Assembly (NCBI GenBank): GCA_964607675.1
Contig: CAZSLC010000012.1
Span: 1 to 55,504 of the forward strand
From: CAZSLC01 sp964607675
GTDB taxonomy: Bacteria > Bacteroidota > Bacteroidia > Bacteroidales > UBA932
Reading direction: 5' to 3'
DNA length: 55,504 nucleotides
In this document: piece after piece, positions 33,909 to 41,471 of the stretch
Position numbering within the stretch: position 1 is the stretch's first letter
Layout of the letters: every line of letters begins with the position of its first letter
Made by a program: the position numbers and the translations under genes
The notes under the pieces: generated by a model
The model's database searches: none
Told to the model about the DNA's origin: nothing
Seen by the model: only the letters and a program-made list of their open reading frames with translations

Positions 33909-35066
33909 TTATTTTTGAGGAATGATCTTTTTCACTTGACACTCTATCTTCCCATCTCTCAATTCTATTTCTATGATGTCTCCAACTTTTAACCCAACTA
34001 CAGAGGTGATTTTTTTGGTTCCTGCTGTTGGAATAGAATACCCCTTCTGAACAATGGTGCGAGGATCGCTCCTTAGAATATACTGCTGCAACATTTCAAG
34101 ACGGTGATGCTCCTTTTCAATTCTTGATTTGTAGGCATATACCAATTTGTAGATAAGGGAGTCGAGGAGCAAGGAAAATTCTTTTATTTGATTTTTTTCT
34201 GCAACAAAAATGGCAAGTATATAGTCTGCAAGGGCGGTAGGTGTTTTAACTGAGAGGCAAGCAACCATATCTATTACATGGTAGTCTTTATCATGTCCTA
34301 TCGCTGTAAATACTGGAAGTGGGTATTGGGCCACATTGACTGCAAGATCGTAATTATCAAAACAATGCAAATCAACATTGGAGCCACCTCCCCTCAATAT
34401 AAGCACTGCATCAAACTCTGCTCCATTTTCAACCCTCTCCATCACTTTATCAAGGGCAGCAATTATCCCTACTGGAGCTGATGCCCCTTGCATTGGAGCT
34501 GTAAACAGTTCGGTATAAAATTGAAATCCGTACTCATTTTCATGGAGATGCCTCATAAAATCTTGATATCCAGCCGCACTCTCCGCAGAGACAATCGCAA
34601 ACTTCTGGGGGAACTTAGCAATTTGAAGGGTTGTATTCATCTCAAACATCCCCTCCTGTTGAAGACGGTTTATGGTTTTCTGCCTCTCCATTTCAAACTC
34701 TCCAACACTGTAAGCTGGATCTATATCATACACTATAAGAGAGAGACCATACATCTCCGAGTAGTTTACCTGTACTTTGATAAGAATTGAGATTCCTGAG
34801 CCAAATTCAACTCCAGTATTAGATTCAAAATATGGTCGAAGTACTTTCCACGATGAACTCCAAACTATTGCCTGACCTTTAGCCCTTATACCACTATCCT
34901 TCTCTTCCTTGTCAATCAGATCTATATAGCAATGACCCACTTGATTTATTTTAACGCCATTGACCTCTCCTCTTATCCATAATTGGCTATCAAAAGTGGA
35001 AGATATGCTCTCTTTTATCCTCTTTTGGAGTTCATACAATGATATCCCTTTATTCTCACTAATCAT
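33909..35066 (-). CDS. xseA: Exonuclease VII large subunit
   Basis: A 385-residue XseA. The N-terminal OB-fold reads LYELQKRIKESI...LWIRGEVNGVKINQVGHCYIDLID. The catalytic domain has KFAIVSAESAAGYQDFMRHL, LILRGGGSNVDLHCFDNYDLA, FTAIGHDKDYHVIDMVACLSVKTPTALADY, and a C-terminal tail GYSIPTAG. This is shorter than E. coli XseA (456) because the coiled-coil region is reduced. It degrades single-stranded DNA bidirectionally. It is the first gene of the nine-gene minus-strand run. A -7 box (35072-35079) ends 5 bases before its ATG, predicting a very short or absent leader. Confidence 0.95.
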   Translation of the reverse strand: MISENKGISLYELQKRIKESISSTFDSQLWIRGEVNGVKINQVGHCYIDLIDKEEKDSGIRAKGQAIVWSSSWKVLRPYFESNTGVEFGSGISILIKVQVNYSEMYGLSLIVYDIDPAYSVGEFEMERQKTINRLQQEGMFEMNTTLQIAKFPQKFAIVSAESAAGYQDFMRHLHENEYGFQFYTELFTAPMQGASAPVGIIAALDKVMERVENGAEFDAVLILRGGGSNVDLHCFDNYDLAVNVAQYPLPVFTAIGHDKDYHVIDMVACLSVKTPTALADYILAIFVAEKNQIKEFSLLLDSLIYKLVYAYKSRIEKEHHRLEMLQQYILRSDPRTIVQKGYSIPTAGTKKITSVVGLKVGDIIEIELRDGKIECQVKKIIPQK

Positions 35067-35071
35067 AACGA

Positions 35072-35079
35072 CAAATGTA
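35072..35079 (-). promoter_or_regulatory. -7 element of the xseA/glycogen operon
   Basis: Minus strand TACATTTG, a perfect TAnnTTTG, only 5 bases upstream of the xseA ATG. It lies back to back with the engB -7 element (35090-35097), 10 bases apart. Confidence 0.55.
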
Positions 35080-35089
35080 ATATTTTTTG

Positions 35090-35097
35090 TACTTTTG
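35090..35097 (+). promoter_or_regulatory. -7 element of the engB operon
   Basis: TACTTTTG (TAnnTTTG) ends 17 bases before the engB ATG at 35115. A polymerase bound here would cover the xseA -7 element on the opposite strand. Confidence 0.55.
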
Positions 35098-35114
35098 CCG
35101 AAAATAATTTCGCA

Positions 35115-35714
35115 ATGATTATTTCAAAAGCAATCTTCTCCGGAAGTAGTCAAGTAGTAAAACAAAAGCCTAAAGTAAAAGCTCCCGAATTTGCTTTTAT
35201 AGGGAGGTCCAATGTTGGCAAATCTTCGCTCATCAATATGATAAGCAATGTTCAAAACATGGCTCGAACCTCCGCTACCCCAGGAAAAACAAGACTTATC
35301 AATCATTTTATGATCAATGACAATTGGTATCTTGTCGATCTCCCAGGATATGGCTACGCCAAAATGTCCAAAACGTCTATTGCCAAACTCAACAAAACAA
35401 TTCGCGATTATATCAACAAGTCGGATGAGTTGGTTGCCTTATTTGTCCTTCTTGACAGTAGGCACGATATTCAAAAAATAGATTTGGACTTTCTCATTGA
35501 GCTTGGTGAATCTGCAATCCCCTTCTCCATTATTTTCACAAAATGTGATAAAATGGGGACCAATGCCCTCAAAAATCAGATTGAAAAAAATAAGAAAGAA
35601 CTTCTCAATTACTGGGAAGAACTACCCCCTATTTTCTTGTCCTCCTCTGCCAATAAGCTTGGTAGAGAAGAGATCCTTAACTACATAGAATCAACACTAA
35701 AAAACATATATTAA
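35115..35714 (+). CDS. engB: Ribosome biogenesis GTP-binding protein EngB/YsxC
   Basis: A 199-residue TRAFAC GTPase needed for large-subunit assembly. G motifs: G1 GRSNVGKSSLI (residues ~28-38), G2 region TSATPGKT, G3 VDLPGYGYAKM and G4 FTKCDKMG. The family-specific opening FAFIGRSNVGKSSLINM is clear. It is the first gene of a plus-strand unit, with prs starting 2 bases after its stop. Confidence 0.96.
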   Translation: MIISKAIFSGSSQVVKQKPKVKAPEFAFIGRSNVGKSSLINMISNVQNMARTSATPGKTRLINHFMINDNWYLVDLPGYGYAKMSKTSIAKLNKTIRDYINKSDELVALFVLLDSRHDIQKIDLDFLIELGESAIPFSIIFTKCDKMGTNALKNQIEKNKKELLNYWEELPPIFLSSSANKLGREEILNYIESTLKNIY

Positions 35715-35716
35715 CC

Positions 35717-36667
35717 ATGGACCATCAACACACTTTTAAGGTTTTTTCTTGCAGAGGTAGTCACTACCTTGGTGAAAAAATTGCAAATCACCTTCATACT
35801 ACACTTGGAAAATCAATTGTAACAGAGTTCAGTGACGGCGAGTTTCAGCCTGCCTTCGACGAATCTGTAAGGGGGGCAACTATTTTTATCGTTCAATCAA
35901 CATTCCCTCCAACTGAAAACATTTTTGAATTGTTACTAATGATAGATGCTGCAAAAAGGGCCTCGGCATACAAGGTAAACGCCATTATTCCATATTTTGG
36001 TTGGGCAAGGCAAGACAGAAAAGACCGCCCTCGCGTATCAATAGGGGCCAAATTGGTAGCCAATCTACTACACGCCGCTGGGTGTGACAGAGTGATGACA
36101 ATAGACCTACACGCAGACCAAATTCAAGGTTTTTTTGATTTTCCTGTTGACCACATATATGCAAGTTCTCTCTTTTTGCCATATTTGAGGAATCTTAAAA
36201 TTGACAATCTCGCTATCGCAGCACCAGATATGGGTGGAGCAAAAAGGGCAAATGCCTATTCACGCATATTGGGATGTCCTTTAATTATTTGTCACAAATC
36301 GAGAGAAAAACCAAACGTAGTAGGATCAATGACAGCTATTGGAGATGTGGAAGGGAAAAATATTGTAATAGTTGACGATATGATTGATACAGCTGGCACC
36401 ATCGCTAAAGCCGCAGATATGTTGATGGGCAAAGGGGCTTTAAGCGTAAGGGCACTTGCTACACATGGTGTATTTTCTGGCACTGCATATGAGAAATTAT
36501 CACAATCTCAACTAAGTGAAATTGTAGTATCTGATACCATACCATTGAGAAATACCGAAGGGAGAGATATCTCCAAAATAAAAGTTTTATCTGTAGCTCC
36601 AATTCTTGCCGATGTGATTGAAAAAGTTTATAATTTCCAATCTATCAGCGACAATTACGTATTTTAA
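35717..36667 (+). CDS. prs: Ribose-phosphate pyrophosphokinase (PRPP synthetase)
   Basis: A 316-residue enzyme making PRPP from ribose-5-phosphate and ATP. FSDGEFQPAFDESVRG, the ATP-binding YFGWARQDRKDRPRVSIGAKL, VMTIDLHADQIQGFFDFPVDH, and the PRPP loop IVIVDDMIDTAGTI are all present. PRPP feeds nucleotide and NAD biosynthesis, and nadE is the next gene, 10 bases downstream from its preferred start. Confidence 0.97.
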   Translation: MDHQHTFKVFSCRGSHYLGEKIANHLHTTLGKSIVTEFSDGEFQPAFDESVRGATIFIVQSTFPPTENIFELLLMIDAAKRASAYKVNAIIPYFGWARQDRKDRPRVSIGAKLVANLLHAAGCDRVMTIDLHADQIQGFFDFPVDHIYASSLFLPYLRNLKIDNLAIAAPDMGGAKRANAYSRILGCPLIICHKSREKPNVVGSMTAIGDVEGKNIVIVDDMIDTAGTIAKAADMLMGKGALSVRALATHGVFSGTAYEKLSQSQLSEIVVSDTIPLRNTEGRDISKIKVLSVAPILADVIEKVYNFQSISDNYVF

Positions 36668-36677
36668 GAGTAACAAA

Positions 36678-37514
36678 ATGATACAAAGCGATCCTATAGA
36701 AACAATATATTCACAATTAGTCACCTCTCTTCAATCTTTTTTCAAAGATGCAAAAAGGGGAGAGGCGGCAATTGGGATATCAGGTGGAATTGATTCTGCT
36801 GTCGTTGCTGCCCTCGCTGTAAAAGCTCTTGGGGCCAACAATGTCCATGGGATTCTTATGCCATCCCAATTTTCCACGTTACATTCAATTACAGATGGAG
36901 TGGAACTGTGCGACAACCTCAACATCAAATACGATGTCATTCCTATTGAAAAAATCTATGGTCGCTTCATGAGGGATATACGTCCATTTTTCGGTAGAGA
37001 CAACCATTGGGACAACACTCAAGAGAATCTTCAGGCTCGCATAAGGGGCACAATCATGATGGCCTATTCCAATAGAAAAGGGGCATTAGTCCTAAATACA
37101 ACAAACAAAAGTGAACTATCTGTGGGATATGGTACGCTGTATGGAGACCTCGCTGGGTCCCTTATGGTGCTTGCCGACATATATAAGACAGATGTCTATG
37201 AATTGGCAGAATACATCAATAAAGAGGAGCTTCTAATCCCTATTTCCATCATCACAAAGGCCCCATCGGCAGAGCTTCGTTTTGAACAAAAAGATAGCGA
37301 TTCACTTCCTGAATACAAGATCCTTGACGAGGTACTCTATTTGCTAAACGAAAAAGAAGTGAGTACAAGGGAACTCATCAGAAGGGGCTACGACAAAGAT
37401 ATTCTTAAAAGAATTATCTCCCTACGAAAAGGGGCTGCATTCAAAAGACACCAACTTCCACAAATGATCCAGTTAACAAACAAGCCTCTTTTATCTAAGA
37501 GTAAATGCCTATGA
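36678..37514 (+). CDS. nadE: NAD synthetase (ammonia-type)
   Basis: A 278-residue NAD+ synthase using the ATG at 36678 (MIQSDPIETI). An in-frame start at 36618 would overlap prs by 50 bases and adds nothing conserved. The ATP-PPase loop is AIGISGGIDSAVVAALAV (SGGxDS), and VLNTTNKSELSVGYGTLYGD, KTDVYELAEY and PSAELR follow. There is no N-terminal glutaminase domain, so it uses free ammonia or an external donor. The ATGA at 37511-37514 joins its stop to the next gene. Confidence 0.95.
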   Translation: MIQSDPIETIYSQLVTSLQSFFKDAKRGEAAIGISGGIDSAVVAALAVKALGANNVHGILMPSQFSTLHSITDGVELCDNLNIKYDVIPIEKIYGRFMRDIRPFFGRDNHWDNTQENLQARIRGTIMMAYSNRKGALVLNTTNKSELSVGYGTLYGDLAGSLMVLADIYKTDVYELAEYINKEELLIPISIITKAPSAELRFEQKDSDSLPEYKILDEVLYLLNEKEVSTRELIRRGYDKDILKRIISLRKGAAFKRHQLPQMIQLTNKPLLSKSKCL

Positions 37515-37747
37515 TATATCTCATCGCAATACTAATATTGGGTATAGCAGTGTTTTTCATGTGCTTCAACATCATCTTTAGGAAAAAGCCATTCCCTGAT
37601 TCAGAAATTGGACACAATAGAGAATTGAGAAAAAGGGGCATAATTTGTGCTAAAGAAGATGAGATAAAAAGATGGGGTAGAAATAAATGCATCTCCTGTG
37701 AGGAGACATGCGCCATCAAAGATACATTAAATAAGAAACAAATATGA
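37511..37747 (+). CDS. Small membrane protein with a C-terminal cysteine cluster
   Basis: A 78-residue protein starting in an ATGA overlap with nadE; an in-frame ATG at 37505 is an alternative giving 80 residues. One N-terminal helix (residues ~2-22, IYLIAILILGIAVFFMCFNII) is followed by a basic RKKPFPDSEIG segment and a soluble tail with four cysteines: GIICAKEDE and the close cluster KCISCEETC (C-x2-C-x3-C). The spacing suggests metal or Fe-S binding. It is loosely reminiscent of NqrM-like single-helix Cys proteins, but I cannot assign it. Its stop overlaps the der start (ATGA at 37744-37747), so it is embedded in translational coupling between nadE and der. Confidence 0.75.
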   Translation: MIYLIAILILGIAVFFMCFNIIFRKKPFPDSEIGHNRELRKRGIICAKEDEIKRWGRNKCISCEETCAIKDTLNKKQI

Positions 37748-39054
37748 GTTTAGTAGCAATTGTAGGACGCCCAAACGTGGGGAAATCGACACTATTCAAC
37801 CGCCTTGTTGGAATGAGACAGGCCATAGTTGATGAGACTGCTGGTGTAACAAGAGATAGGCACTATGGGGAATGTGAGTGGTGTGGTAATACTTTCTCTG
37901 TCGTCGACACAGGTGGTTACACTTCAAATTCTGATGATATTTTCGAAGAGGAAATTCGCAAACAGGTTTCAATTGCAATAGAAGAAGCTGATGCAGTATT
38001 GTTTCTTGTAGAGGTGGAGACTGGTATCACTGATTTTGATGAAGAGATAGCGGATATTCTCAGACGAACAGATAAACCTGTCATTTTAGTTGTCAATAAA
38101 GTTGATACTGCTGCGAAACAGTATGGAACATATGATTTCTATTCACTTGGACTTGGTGATCCCATGAGCATCTCATCTGCCAATGGAAGCGGAACAGGCG
38201 AATTGTTAGATAAACTTGTTGAGTTGCTACCAAAAGAGGAACAGAAAGAGGTTGTTGAAGAGGTTCACATTCCACGTATTGCCATAATAGGTAAACCAAA
38301 TGTGGGCAAATCCTCACTTACCAATTCTCTTCTTGGAGAAGAGAGAAATATTGTTACCCCAATTGCTGGCACTACCAGAGACTCAATTGAGTCATACTAC
38401 AATAAATTCGGACATGAATTTATGATCATAGATACAGCTGGTTTAAGGAAAAAGACCAAGGTCAAAGAAGATCTTGAATTTTATTCTGTCATGCGTTCAA
38501 TAAGGGCTATTGAACATTCTGATATATGTGTCTTGATGATTGATGCCCAAACAGGTATTGAGGCTCAAGATATGGCTATTTTCAATCTAATCATTAGAAA
38601 TAAAAAGGGTTGCGTGTTAGTAGTGAATAAATGGGATACCATAGAAAAGGACAGCAACACCATGAAAAATTTCTCTCAATCGATTAGAGATAAAATTGCC
38701 CCTTTTACAGATATCCCTATTGTTTTCACCTCTGTAACTCAAAAACAAAGAATTCTCGATGTTCTTGATGCCGTATCTGCTGTTTATAGCAATTATTCAA
38801 GAAAAATAGCAACATCCAAACTCAACGAGGTGATGCTTGAAGAGATTGAGAACTACCCGCCACCATCAATTAAAGGGAAATATATTAAAATTAAGTTTAT
38901 TACTCAACTTCCAACTCAAAGTCCATCATTTGCATTTTTCTGTAACCTTCCCCAATACATAAGAGATCCATATAAACGGTATTTGGAGAACAAACTCAGA
39001 ACCCATTTTGATTTCAACGGGTGCCCGATACAGATATATATGAGGCAAAAATAG
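37744..39054 (+). CDS. der: Ribosome assembly GTPase Der (EngA)
   Basis: A 436-residue protein with two tandem GTPase domains and a C-terminal KH-like domain, the Der signature. GTPase 1: GRPNVGKSTLFNRLVG (residues ~8-23), VVDTGGY and VVNKVD. GTPase 2: GKPNVGKSSLTNSLLG, IIDTAGLRKK and VVNKWD. The C-terminal KH domain ends YIKIKFITQLPTQSPSFAFF and RDPYKRYLENKLR. It acts in 50S maturation, like EngB at the head of the same unit. Its stop is followed without any intervening base by the end of the convergent amidase gene. Confidence 0.97.
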   Translation: MSLVAIVGRPNVGKSTLFNRLVGMRQAIVDETAGVTRDRHYGECEWCGNTFSVVDTGGYTSNSDDIFEEEIRKQVSIAIEEADAVLFLVEVETGITDFDEEIADILRRTDKPVILVVNKVDTAAKQYGTYDFYSLGLGDPMSISSANGSGTGELLDKLVELLPKEEQKEVVEEVHIPRIAIIGKPNVGKSSLTNSLLGEERNIVTPIAGTTRDSIESYYNKFGHEFMIIDTAGLRKKTKVKEDLEFYSVMRSIRAIEHSDICVLMIDAQTGIEAQDMAIFNLIIRNKKGCVLVVNKWDTIEKDSNTMKNFSQSIRDKIAPFTDIPIVFTSVTQKQRILDVLDAVSAVYSNYSRKIATSKLNEVMLEEIENYPPPSIKGKYIKIKFITQLPTQSPSFAFFCNLPQYIRDPYKRYLENKLRTHFDFNGCPIQIYMRQK

Positions 39055-40539
39055 TTATCTCATTTTAACATAGTTCGATAGCCCCTTTACAGCCTTCTTA
39101 ACTAGGGCCTTGCGGAAAGATGGATCTGCTATTTTCTCTTCATCAGGGAAGCTACTCAAGAACATTGTCTCCATTAAAAGATTAGGATATTCAGTAGGAC
39201 CATTGAGGGAGAAATTGAAGTTTCCTACCAATCCATAATTGTTGACTCCGTCGAGTTCAAGAAGGCTCTCCAAAACGGACTTGGCCAAATCTCTATTATG
39301 GATATGTTTATAATAAGTACTTGCACCCATCGGTACAAAAGGATCATTAGAGGCGGCATTGCAATGTATAGAGATCAAGAGATCAATGTTACTATCAAGA
39401 AATATCTTTTTTCTCTCTCTCATCGAGAGTTCAGAATCATCCTTTCTACTCAATACTACCCTCGCCCCCCTCTTCTCCAACTCATTTTTTAATAAATAGG
39501 CCATGTCGAGGTTGAGATCTTTTTCTAAAATCCCAGAGGTGCTTACAGCCCCCAACGAGGCCCCTCCATGCCCTGCATCTACCCCTATAACCATCCCCCT
39601 TAGTGTTGGCTCTGGAGAATGTTTTACGTCTATAAAAACATTTGTCCCTGAATAACTAACTCTGAAGCCCCAATTTTTAGTCCCTTTAAGATAAATAATA
39701 GCCCTTAACACATCTGTCTCAACCTGTTCGAAATCGACCTTATCAATCGCTTCTAAATCAAGATACTGAGTTATCCAATTACTATTGCACCTCACTCCAT
39801 AAAAATCAATGGAAATCTTCATCGGATCAACTTCTTGATGGATTGTATATGGCTGTTTAGCCCCAATATTGATAACTACTCTATCATATTTACCCTTGTT
39901 TGAGACACTCCAAGAGGATGAATTGGTCACAACACTTTGTCTACTCGCTACCTCAGCATATTCTATAGGGATATATACAAATCTATTATCAGTAAGAGCT
40001 ACTTTATAAAGTTCTCCATATTGCTGAACGACATTGAGAATAATCCCATCATCGATAAAATTGATCTTGGCTCCACCTAATCTATCTTGACCACTACTGT
40101 AATTCAAAAACGCCCCCTCTTTAGAGACAACCGTAAACACGGTGTCAATAGGGGTTATCTCATTAGAACTTTGAATCAATTTTTTGTCTGTTGAGTAAAA
40201 AACATTAATAGTTTTTTCTGAAGATAGAGTTCCATTTACAGCTTTGACCACAAATGAGTTATTACCTTGGGATAGTTTAGTCATATAACCAAAGCTACCT
40301 GTTTTATAGACTTTCACACTGTTGTTATTGATCGAAACAACACTCCCTTTGTCAACCGCTCCCTTAATAATAAAGTCAGCTTTATATACAGTATCCGAAA
40401 TACTTGAAAATCGGAGATTCAAATGGTTGTTTTGTGCTGATAAACAAAAAAAAGGGAGCATGAAAGCTACCACAAACAAAGAAATGTACAAAGGAACGCT
40501 ATTCCTTTTCGATTTTAAATTGTTGAATAAAATTGCCAT
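39055..40539 (-). CDS. N-acetylmuramoyl-L-alanine amidase (Amidase_3)
   Basis: A 494-residue exported cell-wall amidase. The N terminus has a hydrophobic signal at about residues 17-35 (SLFVVAFMLPFFCLSAQ). The first ~300 residues are beta-rich, including SH3-like and AMIN-like stretches. The Amidase_3 domain starts near residue 315: VIGVDAGHGGASLGA (Zn His), GILEKDLNLDMAY (Zn Glu), LISIHCNAASND (Zn His) and NLLMETMFLSS (catalytic Glu). It cleaves the amide between MurNAc and the stem peptide, for example at cell separation. The chosen start overlaps the upstream DUF4783 gene by 41 bases; no better start keeps the signal sequence intact. Confidence 0.92.
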   Translation of the reverse strand: MAILFNNLKSKRNSVPLYISLFVVAFMLPFFCLSAQNNHLNLRFSSISDTVYKADFIIKGAVDKGSVVSINNNSVKVYKTGSFGYMTKLSQGNNSFVVKAVNGTLSSEKTINVFYSTDKKLIQSSNEITPIDTVFTVVSKEGAFLNYSSGQDRLGGAKINFIDDGIILNVVQQYGELYKVALTDNRFVYIPIEYAEVASRQSVVTNSSSWSVSNKGKYDRVVINIGAKQPYTIHQEVDPMKISIDFYGVRCNSNWITQYLDLEAIDKVDFEQVETDVLRAIIYLKGTKNWGFRVSYSGTNVFIDVKHSPEPTLRGMVIGVDAGHGGASLGAVSTSGILEKDLNLDMAYLLKNELEKRGARVVLSRKDDSELSMRERKKIFLDSNIDLLISIHCNAASNDPFVPMGASTYYKHIHNRDLAKSVLESLLELDGVNNYGLVGNFNFSLNGPTEYPNLLMETMFLSSFPDEEKIADPSFRKALVKKAVKGLSNYVKMR

Positions 40540-40891
40540 CTTCAGAAGTTTTCACAAAGATAACTATTTTGAATTTTTCTCCACCACCATTTAACACACC
40601 AATTGCATATTTCAATGGGTAAGTACCGCTTTTATGTACTACTTCAAAGGCCTTTGGGGTATAATTAAGAAAAAATGATTTTAATATTTGTTGAGCTTGC
40701 TTACGGCTGCAACTCTTGTCGCATCCAAGTACATTCATATCCAAATTGCTCGCAAACCAAGCTGAAAGACTTTCAGCATCTCCACTCTCAATATATTTTG
40801 ATATAGGGATAAAAACATCTTGTTCTTTTTCTTGCGAGTACACAGACAGCGATAAAATAAATAGAAACAAGAATGTGGAAATTTTTTTCAT
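40499..40891 (-). CDS. DUF4783-like small periplasmic protein
   Basis: A 130-residue exported protein from the ATG at 40891 (MKKISTFLFLFILSLSVYS, a clean signal peptide). An in-frame ATG at 40927 would put 12 extra residues before the signal. The mature part (ISKYIESGDAESLSAWFA...SRKQAQQILKSFFLNY...FEVVHKSGTYPLKYAIG) matches what I recall of the Bacteroidetes DUF4783 family, an NTF2/SnoaL-like fold. Function unknown. It overlaps the amidase start by 41 bases, hinting at a shared role in the envelope. Confidence 0.82.
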   Translation of the reverse strand: MKKISTFLFLFILSLSVYSQEKEQDVFIPISKYIESGDAESLSAWFASNLDMNVLGCDKSCSRKQAQQILKSFFLNYTPKAFEVVHKSGTYPLKYAIGVLNGGGEKFKIVIFVKTSEDGNFIQQFKIEKE

Positions 40892-40971
40892 AAATAATAA
40901 ATCCTGACTAAACAAAGTGAAAAGCAAAAATCAAGCCATAAAATATTTATAATTATTAAGATATAGTTATT

Positions 40972-40979
40972 AAATTTGT
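40972..40979 (+). promoter_or_regulatory. Candidate -7 element for rlmH
   Basis: TAAATTTG (TAnnTTTG) ends 18 bases before the rlmH ATG at 40998, inside a 106-base AT-rich divergent gap. No -33 TTTG. On the other strand a one-mismatch box (TCACTTTG, 40913-40920) could serve the DUF4783 gene. Confidence 0.5.
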
Positions 40980-40997
40980 GTGATAGATTTTTTTTAA

Positions 40998-41471
40998 ATG
41001 AAGATCAGTTTTTTAATGGTTGGAAAAAGCGTGTTCCCCTTTGTTAGGGAAGGGATATCCATATATGAAAAACGGATAATGAGATATATCTCTTTTGAAC
41101 ACATCGAAATTCCTGATATTAAAAATTGCTCTTCACTATCTCCAGAGCAGATAAAGGAGAGAGAGGGAGATGCCATTCTTAAAAATATTAGAGAGGGGGA
41201 AGAGCTTATACTCCTCGATGAAAAGGGGAAATCATATTCCTCAAGAGGGTGGGCTCAACAAATTGAACAAAAAATGATCTCAGGAAAGAAGGGGATAACA
41301 TTTGTTGTTGGTGGAGCCTACGGTTTTTCTGAAAAAGTCTATCAAAGGGCTGACTCACTTCTGTCCATCTCTATGATGACATTTTCTCATCAAATAATAA
41401 GGTTGTTTTTTGTAGAACAACTCTATAGAGCTTTTACAATTATTAAAGGAGAGCCATACCACAATGATTAA
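40998..41471 (+). CDS. rlmH: 23S rRNA (pseudouridine1915-N3)-methyltransferase RlmH
   Basis: A 157-residue SPOUT methyltransferase. EELILLDEKGKSYSSRGWAQ, the knot region ITFVVGGAYGFSEKVYQRAD, and the C-terminal SISMMTFSHQIIRLFFVEQLYRAFTI followed by GEPYHND are diagnostic. It methylates pseudouridine 1915 in helix 69 of 23S rRNA. The length is typical. The sensor kinase gene begins 8 bases before its stop. Confidence 0.97.
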   Translation: MKISFLMVGKSVFPFVREGISIYEKRIMRYISFEHIEIPDIKNCSSLSPEQIKEREGDAILKNIREGEELILLDEKGKSYSSRGWAQQIEQKMISGKKGITFVVGGAYGFSEKVYQRADSLLSISMMTFSHQIIRLFFVEQLYRAFTIIKGEPYHND

